Counted from the stretch's first letter, positions 1 through 10,364 are shown. The stretch: DNA of 18,326 nt from a bacterium (GCA_004558975.1 SFZB01000021.1:1-18326), one strand, 5' to 3'. Made by a program: numbers and translations. The notes: a model not told the origin generated them from the sequence alone.

Positions 1-95
1 ATGGAAATTCCATACCCTTTTGTCGGATCGTTCAATAAAACGTGGGGCACGACTCCCGCAATTCGGCCATTCTGGATCACAGGTGACCCCGACAC
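1..95 (-). pseudogene. spoIVB: SpoIVB-like serine peptidase (S55), C-terminal fragment, 5' part missing
   Basis: Read leftwards on the minus strand, this stretch encodes VSGSPVIQNGRIAG followed by VVPHVLLNDPTKGYGIS, and then runs off the window. This matches the end of SpoIVB, where a GMSGSP active-site loop is followed by a block ending in NDPTxGYGI. SpoIVB is the forespore-secreted protease that triggers sigma-K activation during sporulation. The serine codon of the VSG triplet is at 90-92. Upstream of it the expected family sequence (an acidic stretch and TGGI) is absent, and an in-frame TAA lies ten codons before, at 126-128. The remaining 280 or so bases upstream are AT-rich and show no PDZ or protease sequence. 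It is therefore a truncated gene, a pseudogene, or an assembly break near the contig end. The family call is firm by eye; the reason for truncation is not known. Confidence 0.7.
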
Positions 96-109
96 GTTTG
101 ATGTCAATA

Positions 110-253
110 AGGGACAACAATTTTGTTAATCTGATATTTTATTACATTTTTCAGCAGTATATCCCGGCAAATGACGATTAATAGCAAGATAAAAATCAGC
201 AAAAAAAGGATTCATTATCCATTTTGGGGAAAAATAAGTCCCAAATTGTCCCT
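110..253. mobile_element. possible MITE-like element with 8-bp terminal inverted repeats
   Basis: AGGGACAA at 110-117 is matched in inverted orientation by TTGTCCCT at 246-253. Directly outside both ends stands the same 4-bp sequence AATA (106-109 and 254-257), as expected of a target-site duplication. The interior of 144 bp in total is AT-rich and has no coding capacity. An 8-bp inverted pair alone is expected by chance in a few hundred bases; the flanking AATA makes it more suggestive, but in AT-rich DNA it remains weak evidence. Confidence 0.25.
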
Positions 254-297
254 AATATACATCACTCTTTGTATTGGCCAATTCCTATCAACTGCGC

Positions 298-324
298 AAC
301 CAGGGTACAATATGTACCTTGGTT
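298..324. repeat. 27-nt imperfect palindrome (11-bp arms, 5-nt loop)
   Basis: The arms AACCAGGGTAC and GTACCTTGGTT pair over 11 positions (one as G-U in RNA) around the loop AATAT. No run of T follows directly, so it is not a classic terminator. It could be an operator or a recombinase or transposase binding site. Confidence 0.5.
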
Positions 325-414
325 TTCTGACTATAAAAAGGCGGAGCAAGTAATATCCTTTATGCCCTATCTGAGTCTGCCCCCTGTTCACTATGCTCGG
401 AGTACCATTGACTG

Positions 415-3612
<3,198 letters not shown>

Positions 3613-3625
3613 TGACAGGCGGCGC

Positions 3626-3647
3626 GGTGCCCCGTTCCACGGGCGCC
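3626..3647 (+). other. GC-rich hairpin in the ftsK to DJ-1 spacer
   Basis: GGTG-CCCG pairs with CGGGCGCC (eight pairs, one bulged C, loop TTCCA). There is no T-run, so it is unlikely to terminate on its own; it may be a processing or attenuating structure within the operon. Confidence 0.35.
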
Positions 3648-3668
3648 ACGTCGCGAACGACAGCAAAA

Positions 3669-3675
3669 GAAAGGA
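3669..3675 (+). promoter_or_regulatory. ribosome binding site that decides the DJ-1 start
   Basis: GAAAGGA lies only one base before ATG 3677 but ten bases before ATG 3686. This favours translation from 3686, which also matches the usual N-terminus of the family. Confidence 0.6.
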
Positions 3676-3685
3676 CATGTTTCCG

Positions 3686-4222
3686 ATGATTTATCTGCTC
3701 CTTGCCGACGGGTTCGAAGAGATCGAAGCCCTCTGCCCCGTCGATATGCTCCGACGGGCGGGTCACGCCGTGAAGACCGTCGGCGTGACGGGCAAAACCG
3801 TCACCGGCGCGCACGGTATCTCCGTCGTCGCAGACATCACTCCCGAAGAAATGGACGAACCTCTCGAAATGCTGATCCTGCCCGGAGGAATGCCGGGGAC
3901 AAAGCACCTCGACGAATGGAGTGGCATGGACGCGCTCCTTGCCCGTGCCGAGCGCGAGGGGAGCCGCATCGCCGCCATCTGCGCGGCGCCGATGATCCTC
4001 GGGCGCCGGGGATACCTGCGCGGACGCTATGCCGTCTGCTTCCCCGGTTTCGAGAAGTACCTCGACGGCGCCAAAAAAACCGAGGGGCGCGTCATCACCG
4101 ACGGCGCCTACACGACCGCCGTCGGCATGGGGGCGGCGCAGGAATTCGGCGCCGAACTCGTCAGCTGTCTCGACGGCATTGACGCGGCGGCGGAACTCTA
4201 CACGAACATTCTCGGGAAATGA
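3686..4222 (+). CDS. DJ-1/PfpI family protein
   Basis: This is a 178-residue cytoplasmic protein of the DJ-1 family (class I glutamine amidotransferase-like fold). It begins MIYLLLADGFEEIEA and carries the family's conserved Glu14 and the nucleophilic elbow AAICAAP with Cys99, followed by a typical C-terminal block (GRVITDGAYTTAVGMG). Members of this family have been linked to glyoxalase III or deglycase activity and to oxidative-stress protection, but the bacterial substrate here cannot be told from sequence. ATG 3686 was chosen over ATG 3677 because the ribosome site fits it and family members start at this point. It follows ftsK by 73 bases and its stop overlaps the next start (ATGA), so it is translationally coupled to the cyclo-ligase. 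Confidence 0.9.
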   Translation: MIYLLLADGFEEIEALCPVDMLRRAGHAVKTVGVTGKTVTGAHGISVVADITPEEMDEPLEMLILPGGMPGTKHLDEWSGMDALLARAEREGSRIAAICAAPMILGRRGYLRGRYAVCFPGFEKYLDGAKKTEGRVITDGAYTTAVGMGAAQEFGAELVSCLDGIDAAAELYTNILGK

Positions 4223-4788
4223 CCGCAGCGGAACGGAAAAAGACGCTCCGCGCCCGGGCGCTGGAGCGCCGACGCGCGAGGAGCGAAGAAGCACGTCGGC
4301 AGGACAGCCGCGCGGTCTGCGCGCTGGTTGCGGACTCTGACATTTTCACGGGCGCGGACTGCGTTCTCCTCTATGCCCCGGTGCGCGGCGAAATGGATAT
4401 GACGCCTCTTGCGGACGCGGCAGTCTCGCACGGGATGACGGTCGGGTATCCGCAGTTGACGGGCGACGGACACATGACCTACCGGGCGGTGAAGGACAGC
4501 ACAATGCTCACCCCCGGCGTCTACGGCATCCCCGCCCCGAATACAGACGCGCCCGAGATCTGCCCGACCGAAAAAACGCTTCTTCTGATCCCTGCCCTGA
4601 TGGGCGATGCCGACGGGTATCGTCTCGGCTACGGCGGGGGATACTTTGACCGATTCCTCCCCTCATTCCCCGGGACCGGCGTCCTCATCCTGCCGGCGGA
4701 CGAAGTCGTCCCCTGCCTGCCGACCGAAGAAAACGACATCCCCGTGCCTTACCTCGTCACTCCTGCCGGGTGGCGTCGCGGCATCTGA
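4219..4788 (+). CDS. 5-formyltetrahydrofolate cyclo-ligase (MTHFS)
   Basis: This 189-residue cytoplasmic enzyme converts 5-formyl-THF to 5,10-methenyl-THF with ATP, returning a dead-end folate to the one-carbon pool. The basic N-terminus (ERKKTLRARALERRRA) is typical of the family, as are the YAPVRGEMD block around Glu58 and the nucleotide-binding signature GYRLGYGGGYFDRFL at 133-147. Length agrees with the family (about 180-200). The ATG overlaps the stop of the DJ-1 gene by four bases, so coupling is likely, and no separate ribosome site is needed. The 28-base gap to the next gene points to one operon with ftsK, DJ-1 and the CpXC gene. Confidence 0.93.
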   Translation: MTAAERKKTLRARALERRRARSEEARRQDSRAVCALVADSDIFTGADCVLLYAPVRGEMDMTPLADAAVSHGMTVGYPQLTGDGHMTYRAVKDSTMLTPGVYGIPAPNTDAPEICPTEKTLLLIPALMGDADGYRLGYGGGYFDRFLPSFPGTGVLILPADEVVPCLPTEENDIPVPYLVTPAGWRRGI

Positions 4789-4816
4789 CAAGATTGTGTC
4801 ATGAAAAGGAAACACT

Positions 4817-5503
4817 ATGGTTCTTGACGTAAAACAGTCCTTTATCGCTTACCGGTGCCCGCACTGCCGGTACGCCGTCTACGGTATTGTCGGCGAGTTC
4901 GCCCTGAATGCCGAGCGTTTACTGAAACTCAAATGCACGTGCGGCGGAGGAGAGCTTGTCCTCCAATACACGACGGACGGCAAGATCCGTCTGACCGTCC
5001 CCTGTCTCTTCTGCGGCACGAGCCATCACTATGTCGTGTCGCCGAACGTCTTTTTCTCGGGCGAACTTTTCCTGCTCGACTGCCCCTACTCGCATATGGA
5101 CATCTGCTTCATCGGCACGAAAGAACAGGTCGACGAGGCAATCGAGAAGAGCGACGAAGAACTGAACCGACTGGTACAGGAAATGGGCATGGATTCCCTC
5201 TCCGACCTGCAATCCTCCCCGGACGTCGACCCGGATCAGATCATGACCGACGCACAGATTTACGATATTATGCGTTTCTGGGTCAAGGAACTGGAGGCGG
5301 ACGGCGCCATTGACTGCCCTTGTCACAGCGGGGACTACGATCTGAACATTTCCGACGACGGCATCGCCGTCTTCTGCCCTGTCTGCGGAGCGGAAAAAGT
5401 CTACCCGTGCGAAAGTGTCAACGCGGCGCTCGACGTACTCTCGACTGACCACGTTTATCTCGAGCCGCCGAAAGAACCGCAAGAAAAAGAACCGCAAGAA
5501 TAA
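4817..5503 (+). CDS. CpXC domain-containing zinc-ribbon protein
   Basis: This is a 228-residue cysteine-rich protein without signal peptide or membrane segment. The N-terminal CpXC domain shows CPHC at 14-17, CTC at 40-42, PCLFC at 62-66 and a further CP at 89-90. A conserved stretch DGKIRLTVPC lies between the ribbons. A second C-terminal ribbon has CPC, then CPVC, then a last Cys. The protein ends in a charged tail with the repeat KEPQE KEPQE. The cysteine pairs probably bind zinc. Similar proteins are widespread in Clostridia, and their function is unknown. AAAAGGA at 4804-4810 stands six bases before the ATG. It is the last gene of the ftsK operon and converges with the amidase 30 bases further on. 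Confidence 0.85.
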   Translation: MVLDVKQSFIAYRCPHCRYAVYGIVGEFALNAERLLKLKCTCGGGELVLQYTTDGKIRLTVPCLFCGTSHHYVVSPNVFFSGELFLLDCPYSHMDICFIGTKEQVDEAIEKSDEELNRLVQEMGMDSLSDLQSSPDVDPDQIMTDAQIYDIMRFWVKELEADGAIDCPCHSGDYDLNISDDGIAVFCPVCGAEKVYPCESVNAALDVLSTDHVYLEPPKEPQEKEPQE

Positions 5504-5509
5504 CAGATA

Positions 5510-5527
5510 CCCCGAGTTTCCCCGGGG
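5510..5527. terminator. weak hairpin between convergent genes
   Basis: CCCCG and CGGGG pair around an 8-nt loop in the 30-base gap between the CpXC gene and the amidase. There is no T-run on either strand, so terminator function is doubtful. Confidence 0.25.
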
Positions 5528-5533
5528 CAACTG

Positions 5534-6097
5534 TCAGAAACCGTAATAGGCGTTGAGCCCGCGGTATATGCCTTCCGCGAACAGTTCGGGGTCGTCACGC
5601 ATGAGTGCGGCGTCGCCCGGATTCGAGATGAATCCGATTTCCATCAGCACGGCGGGCATTGAGGTCTTACGCAGAACGTAAAGCCCCGGGCGGGCAATGA
5701 CGCCGCGGTTCCTGAGCCCTGTCAGACGGGTCATCGAGCGCAGAAGGCTCTCGCCGATGCGCCCCGCGGTGGAATCCACGCGGTACACCAGCGCTTCCGA
5801 GCCGCTTGCGGCGCTGTTCACCGCCGCGTTGGTGTGAATGCTCAGAAAGAGGTCCGCTCCGAACTCTTCCGCTCCCTCGACGCGCGCTCGCAGGCTCCCT
5901 GCGTTGCTGGTGCCGAGTTGGGTCGTCGGCGTGGGGCGCGAAAGGCGTGCCACATAGTTCGGATCCGCCTGCAATTTCTCATATAAAAGTCTGCCGACCT
6001 CGTAAGTAATTTCCTGTTCGGTCAGTCCGTTCCTCTCCGCCCCCGTGTTCGGGCTCTGCGGGTTATGTCCCTGATCAATATATACACGAATAGCCAT
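5534..6097 (-). CDS. N-acetylmuramoyl-L-alanine amidase (Amidase_3)
   Basis: This 187-residue zinc amidase cleaves the bond between muramic acid and the stem peptide of peptidoglycan. It shows all landmarks of the Amidase_3 fold: IDQGHNP with zinc ligand His11, Glu27 in LTEQEI, His88 in FLSIHTNA, and the catalytic Glu153 in VLMEIGFISNPGD. It consists of the catalytic domain alone, with no signal peptide, no membrane helix and no cell-wall binding repeats, unlike CwlD or LytC. The start at 6097 is set by GGAGG six bases upstream; an ATG 24 bases further up lacks a ribosome site. It is divergent from ttcA and convergent with the CpXC gene. How it would reach the wall is not visible; lysis, a phage origin or non-classical export are possible. 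Confidence 0.92.
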   Translation of the reverse strand: MAIRVYIDQGHNPQSPNTGAERNGLTEQEITYEVGRLLYEKLQADPNYVARLSRPTPTTQLGTSNAGSLRARVEGAEEFGADLFLSIHTNAAVNSAASGSEALVYRVDSTAGRIGESLLRSMTRLTGLRNRGVIARPGLYVLRKTSMPAVLMEIGFISNPGDAALMRDDPELFAEGIYRGLNAYYGF

Positions 6098-6103
6098 ACG
6101 CTT

Positions 6104-6108
6104 CCTCC
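6104..6108 (-). promoter_or_regulatory. ribosome binding site of the amidase
   Basis: GGAGG on the minus strand, six bases before ATG 6097, selects this start over the upstream in-frame ATG at 6121. Confidence 0.75.
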
Positions 6109-6132
6109 GAAATGTTGTCAATACAGGATATG

Positions 6133-6138
6133 AGGAGG
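6133..6138 (+). promoter_or_regulatory. AGGAGG upstream of ttcA, at unusual distance
   Basis: This perfect AGGAGG is 15 bases before ATG 6154, longer than usual. GGAAAG at 6141-6146 is closer but weaker. The upstream in-frame ATGs at 6112 and 6130 lie before the AGGAGG and have no site of their own, so 6154 remains the best start. Confidence 0.45.
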
Positions 6139-6153
6139 CGGGAAAGAGCGTGC

Positions 6154-6891
6154 ATGAAAGAAATACAGCACATTCTGTCCTATGTCCGACGCGCCGTCGA
6201 CGATTACCAGATGATCGAGGACGGCGACAAGATCGCCGTCGGGGTGTCCGGGGGGAAAGACTCCCTCACACTCCTGCTCGCGCTCTCGGAACTCGCGAAA
6301 TTCTATCCGAAGCATTTTGAGGTCGTGGCAATCACGATCGACATGGGGCTCGCGGGCATGGATTTCTCCCCTATCGTCGCACTGTGCGAGGCACACGGGA
6401 TCCCTTACATACAAGTCAAATCCGATATTGCGAAAATCATCTTTGACATACGGAAAGAGCCGAACCCCTGCTCTCTCTGCGCCCGTATGCGCCGCGGCGC
6501 CCTGCACGATGCCGCAAAAGCGGCGGGATGCAACAAGGTGGCGCTCGGGCATCACTCGGACGACGTCATCGAGACGTTCATGCTGAACCTCTTCTTTGAG
6601 GGGCGCATCGGCACTTTCTCGCCCGTCACGCATCTGACGCGGAAAGAACTGACGCTCATCCGCCCGCTCCTCTATGCGCGGGAAAAAGACATCGTGGGGT
6701 TCACAAGACAGGCGCAGCTGCCGGTCGTCGTCTCCACCTGCCCGGAGGATCACGCGACGGAGCGCGAGAACATGAAACTGCTCCTGCGGGAGCTCGACGC
6801 CAAAAACCATGGATTGCGCCACCGCATCTTCGGCGCCATCTGCCGCGGCGAAATCGACGGCTTCCACCCTGCGGGGGAAAGCCGAAAGTGA
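6154..6891 (+). CDS. ttcA: TtcA-family tRNA 2-thiocytidine synthetase (PP-loop ATPase)
   Basis: This 245-residue cytoplasmic enzyme activates a tRNA cytidine with ATP and replaces its oxygen with sulphur (position 32 in E. coli TtcA). The PP-loop SGGKDS is at 32-37. The iron-sulphur ligands expected of TtcA are present: Cys106 and Cys109 in PCSLCARMRRG, and Cys196 in VVSTCPED. GHHSDDVIET is the second family block. The length is somewhat shorter than E. coli TtcA, as in other clostridial members. The start at 6154 gives the usual MKEIQ...YVRRAVDDYQMI N-terminus. ligA begins seven bases after its stop, so the two are very probably co-transcribed. Which nucleotide is thiolated in this organism is inferred from the family only. 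Confidence 0.88.
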   Translation: MKEIQHILSYVRRAVDDYQMIEDGDKIAVGVSGGKDSLTLLLALSELAKFYPKHFEVVAITIDMGLAGMDFSPIVALCEAHGIPYIQVKSDIAKIIFDIRKEPNPCSLCARMRRGALHDAAKAAGCNKVALGHHSDDVIETFMLNLFFEGRIGTFSPVTHLTRKELTLIRPLLYAREKDIVGFTRQAQLPVVVSTCPEDHATERENMKLLLRELDAKNHGLRHRIFGAICRGEIDGFHPAGESRK

Positions 6892-6898
6892 GGTATCT

Positions 6899-8902
6899 AT
6901 GACCGAACAGCAAGCGCGGGAGCGCATCGAAACACTCCGGGCACAGCTCCGCTATCATGCCGACCTTTATTATCGCAAGGACGCGCCGGAGATCTCCGAC
7001 TACGAATACGACGCACTTTTCCGGGAGCTCGAGACGCTGGAGGCGGCGTTCCCCGCACTCGTGACCGACGACTCCCCGACGCGACGCGTCGGCGGGGCGG
7101 TGCTCGAAAAGTTCGAGAAAGTGACGCACGAAGTCCCCATGGGGTCGCTGACCGACGTTTTCTCCTATGACGAACTCGATCAGTACCTCGAAAAAATCGC
7201 CGCGGAACTGCCGGGCGCCTACTATTCCGTCGAACCGAAGATCGACGGACTCTCGGTCGCGCTCACCTACGAAAGCGGCAAACTGATCCGGGGGGCAACA
7301 CGCGGGAACGGGCTCGTCGGCGAGGACGTCACGGGCAATATCCGCACAATCCGCTCTATCCCCCTCACCCTCCCCGAGCCGCTCACGCTGACGGTGCGCG
7401 GGGAGGTCTATATGCCGCGCTCCGTCTTTGCGGAACTGAATGCCATTCAGGAGAGCGAGGGGCTCCCCCTCTTCGCCAACCCGCGCAACGCCGCGGCGGG
7501 CTCGCTCCGCCAACTCGACCCGAAGATCGCCGCGTCGCGGCGGCTGGATATCATGGTCTTTAACCTGCAGTCCGGCGACGTCTACGCGGACGGACGGCAG
7601 GCGGAGACGCATACCGAGACGCTCGACAGGCTCGCGGAGCTCGGGTTCCACGTCCTGCCGCACCGCAAGCGGCTCTCGGACATCGCAGACATCAACGAAC
7701 ACGTGAAGAAACTCGGCGAGATGCGCGACGAACTCACGTTCGACATGGACGGCGCGGTCATCAAACTCGACCGCTTCGACCACCGGCGCGAAATCGGTGA
7801 AGGTACGGGGCGCCCGAAGTGGGCGGTCGCCTTCAAATACCCGCCGGAAGAAAAAGAGACGACGCTGAAGGACATCACGATTCAGGTCGGGCGCACCGGC
7901 GTCCTGACCCCGGCGGCGGAACTCGAGCCCGTTCATCTTGCGGGCACGACCGTCTCCCGCGCGACCCTCCACAATATTGATTTCATCGCAGACAAAGATA
8001 TCCGTATCGGCGACCGCGTCATCGTCCGCAAAGCCGGGGAAATCATCCCCGAGATTGTCCGACGCGCGGGTGAAAGTCATGCGCCCGGCTCCGTCCCCTA
8101 CCGTATGCCGGACACCTGCCCCGCCTGCGGCGCCCCGGTCGTACGGGACGCGGACGGCGACGGCGCCGCCGTCCGCTGTGTCAATCCCGCCTGCCCCGCG
8201 CAAAAGATGCGCGGCATCGTCCACTACGCTTCCAAGGGCTGTATGGACATCGACGGGCTGGGCCCGCAGGTCATCGCGCAGCTACTCACGGCGCGGCTGA
8301 TCTCCGACGTCGCCGATCTTTACACGCTCCGCGCGGAGGACGTCGCCGCACTCGACCGCATGGGTGAGAAGAGCGCCGCGAACCTCATCGCCGCCATTGA
8401 CACCTCCCGCGAGGCGGGGCTGGAACGGCTCCTGTGCGCGCTCGGCATCCGTCAGGTGGGTGAGGTCGCCGCCGCCGCCATCGCACGGAAATTCGGCACG
8501 CTCAACGCCGTCCGCGCGGCGTCCTTCGAGGACTTCGCGGAAGTCCCGGACATCGGTGACGTCACGGCGGAGAACCTGATCGAATACTTCGCCAATCCCG
8601 ACAACGCCGCACGCATCGACCGTCTGGTCGCCGCCGGGGTTCGTACCGACGCCGTCAAAGCCGTGACCGCCGACACGCTCGCGGGCAAGACATTCGTCCT
8701 CACGGGGACGCTCCCACACCTGACAAGGCAGGAGGCGTCCGACAAGATCGAGGCGGCGGGCGGCAAAGTCGCGTCCTCCGTCTCCAAGAAGACCTCGTAC
8801 GTCGTCGCCGGCGAGGAAGCGGGTTCCAAGCTGACCCGCGCGCAGGAACTGGGCGTCCCCGTCATCGACGAGGCGACGCTCCTCTCCATGCTGGACGCAT
8901 AA
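6899..8902 (+). CDS. ligA: NAD-dependent DNA ligase LigA
   Basis: This 667-residue enzyme seals nicks during replication and repair using NAD+. In order: the Ia domain (LRYHADLYYRKDAPEISDYEYD), the adenylation domain with the active-site Lys114 in EPKIDG, the GNGLVGEDVTGN block, and the OB fold (WAVAFKYPPEE...VGRTGVLTP). A four-Cys zinc finger follows (CPACG and CVNPAC), then helix-hairpin-helix repeats, and a C-terminal BRCT domain (GKTFVLTGTL). Length and domain set are complete for the family. The start is ATG 6899, with GAGG in the seven-base gap after ttcA; an open frame extends 30 codons further up but overlaps ttcA and is not conserved in the family. It is the middle gene of a ttcA-ligA-glycosidase run on the same strand. 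Confidence 0.98.
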   Translation: MTEQQARERIETLRAQLRYHADLYYRKDAPEISDYEYDALFRELETLEAAFPALVTDDSPTRRVGGAVLEKFEKVTHEVPMGSLTDVFSYDELDQYLEKIAAELPGAYYSVEPKIDGLSVALTYESGKLIRGATRGNGLVGEDVTGNIRTIRSIPLTLPEPLTLTVRGEVYMPRSVFAELNAIQESEGLPLFANPRNAAAGSLRQLDPKIAASRRLDIMVFNLQSGDVYADGRQAETHTETLDRLAELGFHVLPHRKRLSDIADINEHVKKLGEMRDELTFDMDGAVIKLDRFDHRREIGEGTGRPKWAVAFKYPPEEKETTLKDITIQVGRTGVLTPAAELEPVHLAGTTVSRATLHNIDFIADKDIRIGDRVIVRKAGEIIPEIVRRAGESHAPGSVPYRMPDTCPACGAPVVRDADGDGAAVRCVNPACPAQKMRGIVHYASKGCMDIDGLGPQVIAQLLTARLISDVADLYTLRAEDVAALDRMGEKSAANLIAAIDTSREAGLERLLCALGIRQVGEVAAAAIARKFGTLNAVRAASFEDFAEVPDIGDVTAENLIEYFANPDNAARIDRLVAAGVRTDAVKAVTADTLAGKTFVLTGTLPHLTRQEASDKIEAAGGKVASSVSKKTSYVVAGEEAGSKLTRAQELGVPVIDEATLLSMLDA

Positions 8903-8947
8903 ACCGCCGGGAATCCCCCGTCACCGCTGCTCTCTATCATTTGATAC

Positions 8948-8955
8948 AAAAGGAG
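8948..8955 (+). promoter_or_regulatory. ribosome binding site of the cytoplasmic glycosidase
   Basis: AAAAGGAG, nine bases before ATG 8965. The same eight bases at the same distance precede the paralogue at 10457. Confidence 0.8.
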
Positions 8956-8964
8956 TCCTCCGTT

Positions 8965-10266
8965 ATGAAACAGCCCCTCCCTTTGATTCCCCAGCCCGCG
9001 GCGATCAAACCTGATCGCTGTAAAACCGATGAACGTCAGCCGCTCCCCGACCTCGCGGAGATCGTAAAAAAGCCCCGCGCATCGGCACCGATCTACGGTA
9101 TTTACAGCTGGGGTATTGACTACCCGACCTACAGCGATGCCATCCGGGAAATCGGATTCAAATGCCTGCGTACCGGCGGCAAGCCGTTTACAGACGCCGA
9201 ATTCACGCCGATCGCCCGTGACGGTCTGGACACCATGATCACCGTCGGGTGTGCGCGCGGTCAGTTCGACAGCGACGAGGCATTCGTCCGCGGCAATATC
9301 GATAACGCGCTCGAAAAACTGCGGCGCTACGGCCCCGGGGGCTCCTTCTTCCGGGAACACCCCGAGCTCCCCTATCACCCGATTCGCTACATAGAGATTT
9401 TCAATGAGCCGAACTTCGGCTACATGGTGCCGAACAGCACGGATTTCAAGGAAAAAGTAAGGCTCTACACACTCCTGCAGACGCAGTTCTATGCACCTGT
9501 GAAAGCCGCATTCCCCGAGGTGCAGATCGTCGGATTCGGTGCCGGCGGCGCGTCCGCCGCAGATGTCGGCTTCATCACCGCCTGCTGTGAAGAGAATCCC
9601 GACATCTTCCGCACGATGGACATTCTGTCCACGCACCCGTACGTCGACCCGATCCCGCCGTTTACCTGGATGGGGTGGCTGAAATACTCCATCGCCTCCG
9701 GCTACGAGCGGATCCGCGACCTGCTCCGCCGCGGCGGCGTCCCCGATATGCCCGTCTGGTACACCGAACTCGGTTGGTTCATCCGCCCCGACGAGGGCGG
9801 TTTCTTCCCCACCTGCGAAAAAGGAAACGACAAGATCGAACAGGCGGCGCTCAACACCCAGGTCTACGCGCTGGGACTGCGCCTCGGGGTCGAACGCATC
9901 ACGACCATGTACATCATGGACACGGACAACTGCAACCCCGGTTTTGTCGACCGTGACGGCACCCTGCGCCCCTCGGCGCTCGCCGTCCGCAACATGATTC
10001 GCCTGATGCCTGACCCCAAACTGGTAGGCGCACTCCTCGACGGAGAGGACAACCGATACGCCTATGTGTTCGAGTCCGCGCCCGGCGGTGAGGAGGTCGT
10101 CATGGTCTTTCACGCCGACGCACCCGCCGAAATCACGATCCCGTGGGCGGAGCCGACGGCGGAAGTCACCGACATGCTCGGAAACACGGCGACCGTCGAA
10201 GCGGATCGTGGGCATCTCACGCTCGACGCGGGTCCCTGCCCGCTCTACATCCGGCACTGCCACTGA
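8965..10266 (+). CDS. clan GH-A glycoside hydrolase, cytoplasmic
   Basis: This is a 433-residue protein with the layout of a (beta/alpha)8 retaining glycosidase of clan GH-A. The acid/base is Glu148 in RYIEIFNEPNF. The likely nucleophile is Glu268 in MPVWYTELGW, and TMDILSTHPYVD contains a conserved His224. The NEPN motif and a C-terminal beta domain (ITIPW...DMLG...LDAGPCPLYI) recall GH39 and PslG-like enzymes, but GH5 or an unclassified family is possible. There is no signal peptide, so it acts in the cytoplasm. It lies 62 bases after ligA with its own strong ribosome site and ends at the terminator 10277-10313. The next gene is a paralogue with a lipoprotein signal. The substrate cannot be told; a glycosidase role is well supported, the family less so. 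Confidence 0.83.
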   Translation: MKQPLPLIPQPAAIKPDRCKTDERQPLPDLAEIVKKPRASAPIYGIYSWGIDYPTYSDAIREIGFKCLRTGGKPFTDAEFTPIARDGLDTMITVGCARGQFDSDEAFVRGNIDNALEKLRRYGPGGSFFREHPELPYHPIRYIEIFNEPNFGYMVPNSTDFKEKVRLYTLLQTQFYAPVKAAFPEVQIVGFGAGGASAADVGFITACCEENPDIFRTMDILSTHPYVDPIPPFTWMGWLKYSIASGYERIRDLLRRGGVPDMPVWYTELGWFIRPDEGGFFPTCEKGNDKIEQAALNTQVYALGLRLGVERITTMYIMDTDNCNPGFVDRDGTLRPSALAVRNMIRLMPDPKLVGALLDGEDNRYAYVFESAPGGEEVVMVFHADAPAEITIPWAEPTAEVTDMLGNTATVEADRGHLTLDAGPCPLYIRHCH

Positions 10267-10276
10267 AAACGTCAAT

Positions 10277-10320
10277 GACACCGGCGCACCGCCCCACGCG
10301 GTGCGCCGGTGTCTGTTTGT
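10277..10320 (+). terminator. intrinsic terminator after the cytoplasmic glycosidase
   Basis: A perfect 16-bp stem (GACACCGGCGCACCGC, loop CCCAC, then its complement to 10313) is followed by TGTTTGT. It ends the ttcA-ligA-glycosidase transcript, 10 bases after the stop codon. Confidence 0.85.
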
Positions 10321-10325
10321 ACAAA
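10316..10325. promoter_or_regulatory. 10-bp perfect palindrome, possible operator
   Basis: TTTGTACAAA is its own reverse complement and lies about 40 bases upstream of the -35 box of the lipoprotein glycosidase. It overlaps the tail of the preceding terminator. A regulator site is possible but unproven. Confidence 0.3.
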
Positions 10326-10364
10326 TCAACCAGTTTTTTTCTCTCCATTTGGCACTTCTGTTCC

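Larger units (their letters stand above)
96..414. other. AT-rich segment without a gene, between two genes that lack their 5' parts
   Basis: This stretch is much richer in A and T than anything else in the window and has only short open frames without recognisable protein motifs. It lies between the SpoIVB-like fragment (reading left) and ftsK (reading right). It holds an 8-bp inverted repeat flanked by AATA (110-253), an imperfect palindrome (298-324), and a direct repeat TGCTCGG at 394-400 and 416-422. No promoter with both boxes well spaced and no ribosome binding site for ftsK could be found here. It could be an insertion, a remnant of a mobile element, or foreign sequence joined by misassembly. 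Confidence 0.6.

Noticed and set aside
1..129. Plus-strand frame starting with ATG at base 1
   Set aside because: Only 42 codons, no recognisable motif, and it is opposite the SpoIVB-like frame, which matches a known family.
6116..6121. TTGACA on the minus strand before the amidase gene
   Set aside because: The matching -10 position falls on the start codon itself and there is no good TATAAT-like box.
6112..6153. Longer N-terminus for ttcA from ATG 6112 or 6130
   Set aside because: No ribosome site upstream of either, and relatives begin at the MKEIQ-like sequence.
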